Source: a virus
IMG/VR virus record: IMGVR_UViG_3300048625_000095
Location: 1 to 20,000 of that record
Length of the DNA stretch: 20,000 nucleotides
Reading direction: 5' to 3' (one strand)
Both the position numbers and the translations under genes were made by a program. The notes beneath the pieces were generated by a model that searched no databases, was not told the origin of the DNA, and was given only the letters and a program-made list of their open reading frames with translations. Positions 19,307-20,000 of this stretch are shown here, one piece after another. Every line of letters begins with the position of its first letter. Positions within the stretch are counted from its first letter, which is position 1.

Positions 19307-19636
19307 ATGTTTCTATACGAGCTAGCTGGTCCTGATCCGTTAACTATCAGACTTATTGCTGTTCTCAGTCAGTTGAAAAGCAACATTGAGATCGGCAAGT
19401 CAAAGTCTGATTGGACTACGGACGAGCTTATTCAATATTTGGATGACAACGGAATCATTTTAGACAAATCTAATTTGTTTGACATGGTCAAAACCCCTCC
19501 ACTGAATAACATTATCACTAACATCCAAGGTGATAGTGTTATCTTCAAAGGCCAACAAGAGATGTCTGACACATCCAATGACGAAACAAAAAGTCAAGAA
19601 GTCGTCAATCAAATGGCCAAATCAGCAATGAAGTAA
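19307..19636 (+). CDS. Conserved hypothetical phage protein, 109 aa
   Basis: A 109-residue protein with a helical first half (DPLTIRLIAVLSQLKSNIEI, DELIQYLDDNGIILDKSNLF) and the block FDMVKTPPLNNIITNIQGD, followed by a polar, probably disordered tail. It begins 5 bases after the previous stop and shares one base with the next start. Proteins with the PLxNxIxNIQGDxVxFKGQ block stand at this place in related phages, by recollection. A virion role is plausible from its neighbour. Function unknown. Confidence 0.8.
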   Translation: MFLYELAGPDPLTIRLIAVLSQLKSNIEIGKSKSDWTTDELIQYLDDNGIILDKSNLFDMVKTPPLNNIITNIQGDSVIFKGQQEMSDTSNDETKSQEVVNQMAKSAMK

Positions 19637-19956
19637 TGATAACTCTTACTGACAAAGCAAGCAACAAAGTAAAACAAACACTTGCCAAACGAGGCAAAGG
19701 CATAGGAATCAGAATAGGCGTCAAGACGACAGGCTGTTCTGGTTTAGCCTATGTGCTTGAGTATGTTGACCAACCCTTCCCCGAAGATATAAAAATAGAC
19801 TGCGAAGGTTGTAGTTTATTCGTGGACCCAAAGAGTTGCGCATATATACATAATATGACAATCGATTATGTGCGTAATGGTTTAAACGAAGGATTTGAAT
19901 TCAGAAATCCTAACGAACGCGATAGATGCGGTTGCGGTGAGAGTTTTAGAGTATGA
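19636..19956 (+). CDS. A-type iron-sulfur carrier (IscA/ErpA/HesB-like)
   Basis: A 106-residue protein matching the A-type carrier family over its whole length: MITLTDKASNKVKQTL, then RIGVKTTGCSGLAYVLEYVD with the first ligand Cys34, and the C-terminal pair in RCGCGESF (Cys98, Cys100). These three cysteines hold the iron or 2Fe-2S/4Fe-4S cluster in bacterial IscA, SufA and ErpA. Two or three extra Cys (56, 59, 68) are not standard. The host role is the delivery of clusters to apoenzymes; in a phage it may supply a viral or host FeS enzyme. No FeS enzyme is visible in the window. Starts one base inside the previous stop, in a late-type operon. Confidence 0.93.
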   Translation: MITLTDKASNKVKQTLAKRGKGIGIRIGVKTTGCSGLAYVLEYVDQPFPEDIKIDCEGCSLFVDPKSCAYIHNMTIDYVRNGLNEGFEFRNPNERDRCGCGESFRV

Positions 19957-20000
19957 CAGAGATAACACATTTAGTAACAAATGGCTGTAGTTTTACCTAC
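19953..20000 (+). CDS. Start of a further gene, 3' end outside the window
   Basis: ATG 19953 overlaps the FeS carrier stop by 4 bases and opens MTEITHLVTNGCSFTY, 16 residues to the window end. The strand followed by NGCSFTY resembles the first block of phage SGNH/GDSL-like hydrolases (the nucleophile Ser follows Gly-Cys), but 16 residues are too few to name it. Confidence 0.55.
   Translation, partial: MTEITHLVTNGCSFTY

Overview
The window is a contiguous piece of a T4-like (myovirus-type) phage genome. The evidence is a set of recognisable T4 replication genes in compact, overlapping, same-strand order: a UvsW-type helicase (4086-5573), a probable clamp-loader small subunit gp62 (6314-6907), a DexA-type exonuclease (12016-12576), a gp61-type primase (14397-15380) and a gp41-type DnaB-family helicase (15358-16821). 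Virion-type genes follow, preceded by sequences like the T4 late promoter. The zinc-ribbon protein, the FeS carrier and several unknown proteins look, from memory, most like those of marine or freshwater T4-like phages. The host cannot be named. The promoters are sigma-70 type and base composition is moderate to AT-rich, which fits a Gram-negative host. All genes but one (13145-13579) are on the plus strand. No tRNA, integrase, IS element or CRISPR array was found. || Layout. 1-1500: the 3' part of an AAA+ ATPase and small accessory genes, two of them membrane proteins, ending at a strong terminator. 1537-3039: a consensus sigma-70 promoter driving small accessory genes (a DUF1737-like protein, a paralogous pair, a 264-aa unknown), ending at a UUCG-loop terminator. 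3050-7589: a replication/recombination block (a HARP-like unknown, uvsW, unknowns, gp62, a zinc-finger protein) with two promoters that appear to fire directly at a start codon. || 7606-11997: an array of about 15 very small genes with 4- to 10-base overlaps. Most look like diverged copies of one family ending in a helix of the type EKDAxxFxLRW. One copy is frameshifted. Two non-family genes (a DUF551-like protein and a coiled-coil protein) sit inside the array. This is the most unusual part of the window. || 12016-13148: DexA exonuclease coupled to a 191-aa protein that looks like a miniature of the DnaE polymerase core. 13145-13579: a lone minus-strand gene. 13581-14348: a probable virion protein behind a late-type promoter. 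14397-16821: primase and helicase, the two parts of the primosome, behind a promoter with a palindrome over its -35. 16824-20000: late-type promoters and structural or virion-associated genes, including a protein with an acidic heptad-like repeat, then an A-type iron-sulfur carrier and the start of a further gene. || Functionally, uvsW, gp62, dexA, the primase and the helicase are parts of the phage replication and recombination machinery. The array and the mini-DnaE protein lie between those parts and have no assigned role. Product names rest on motifs and recalled family resemblance; no database search was run.
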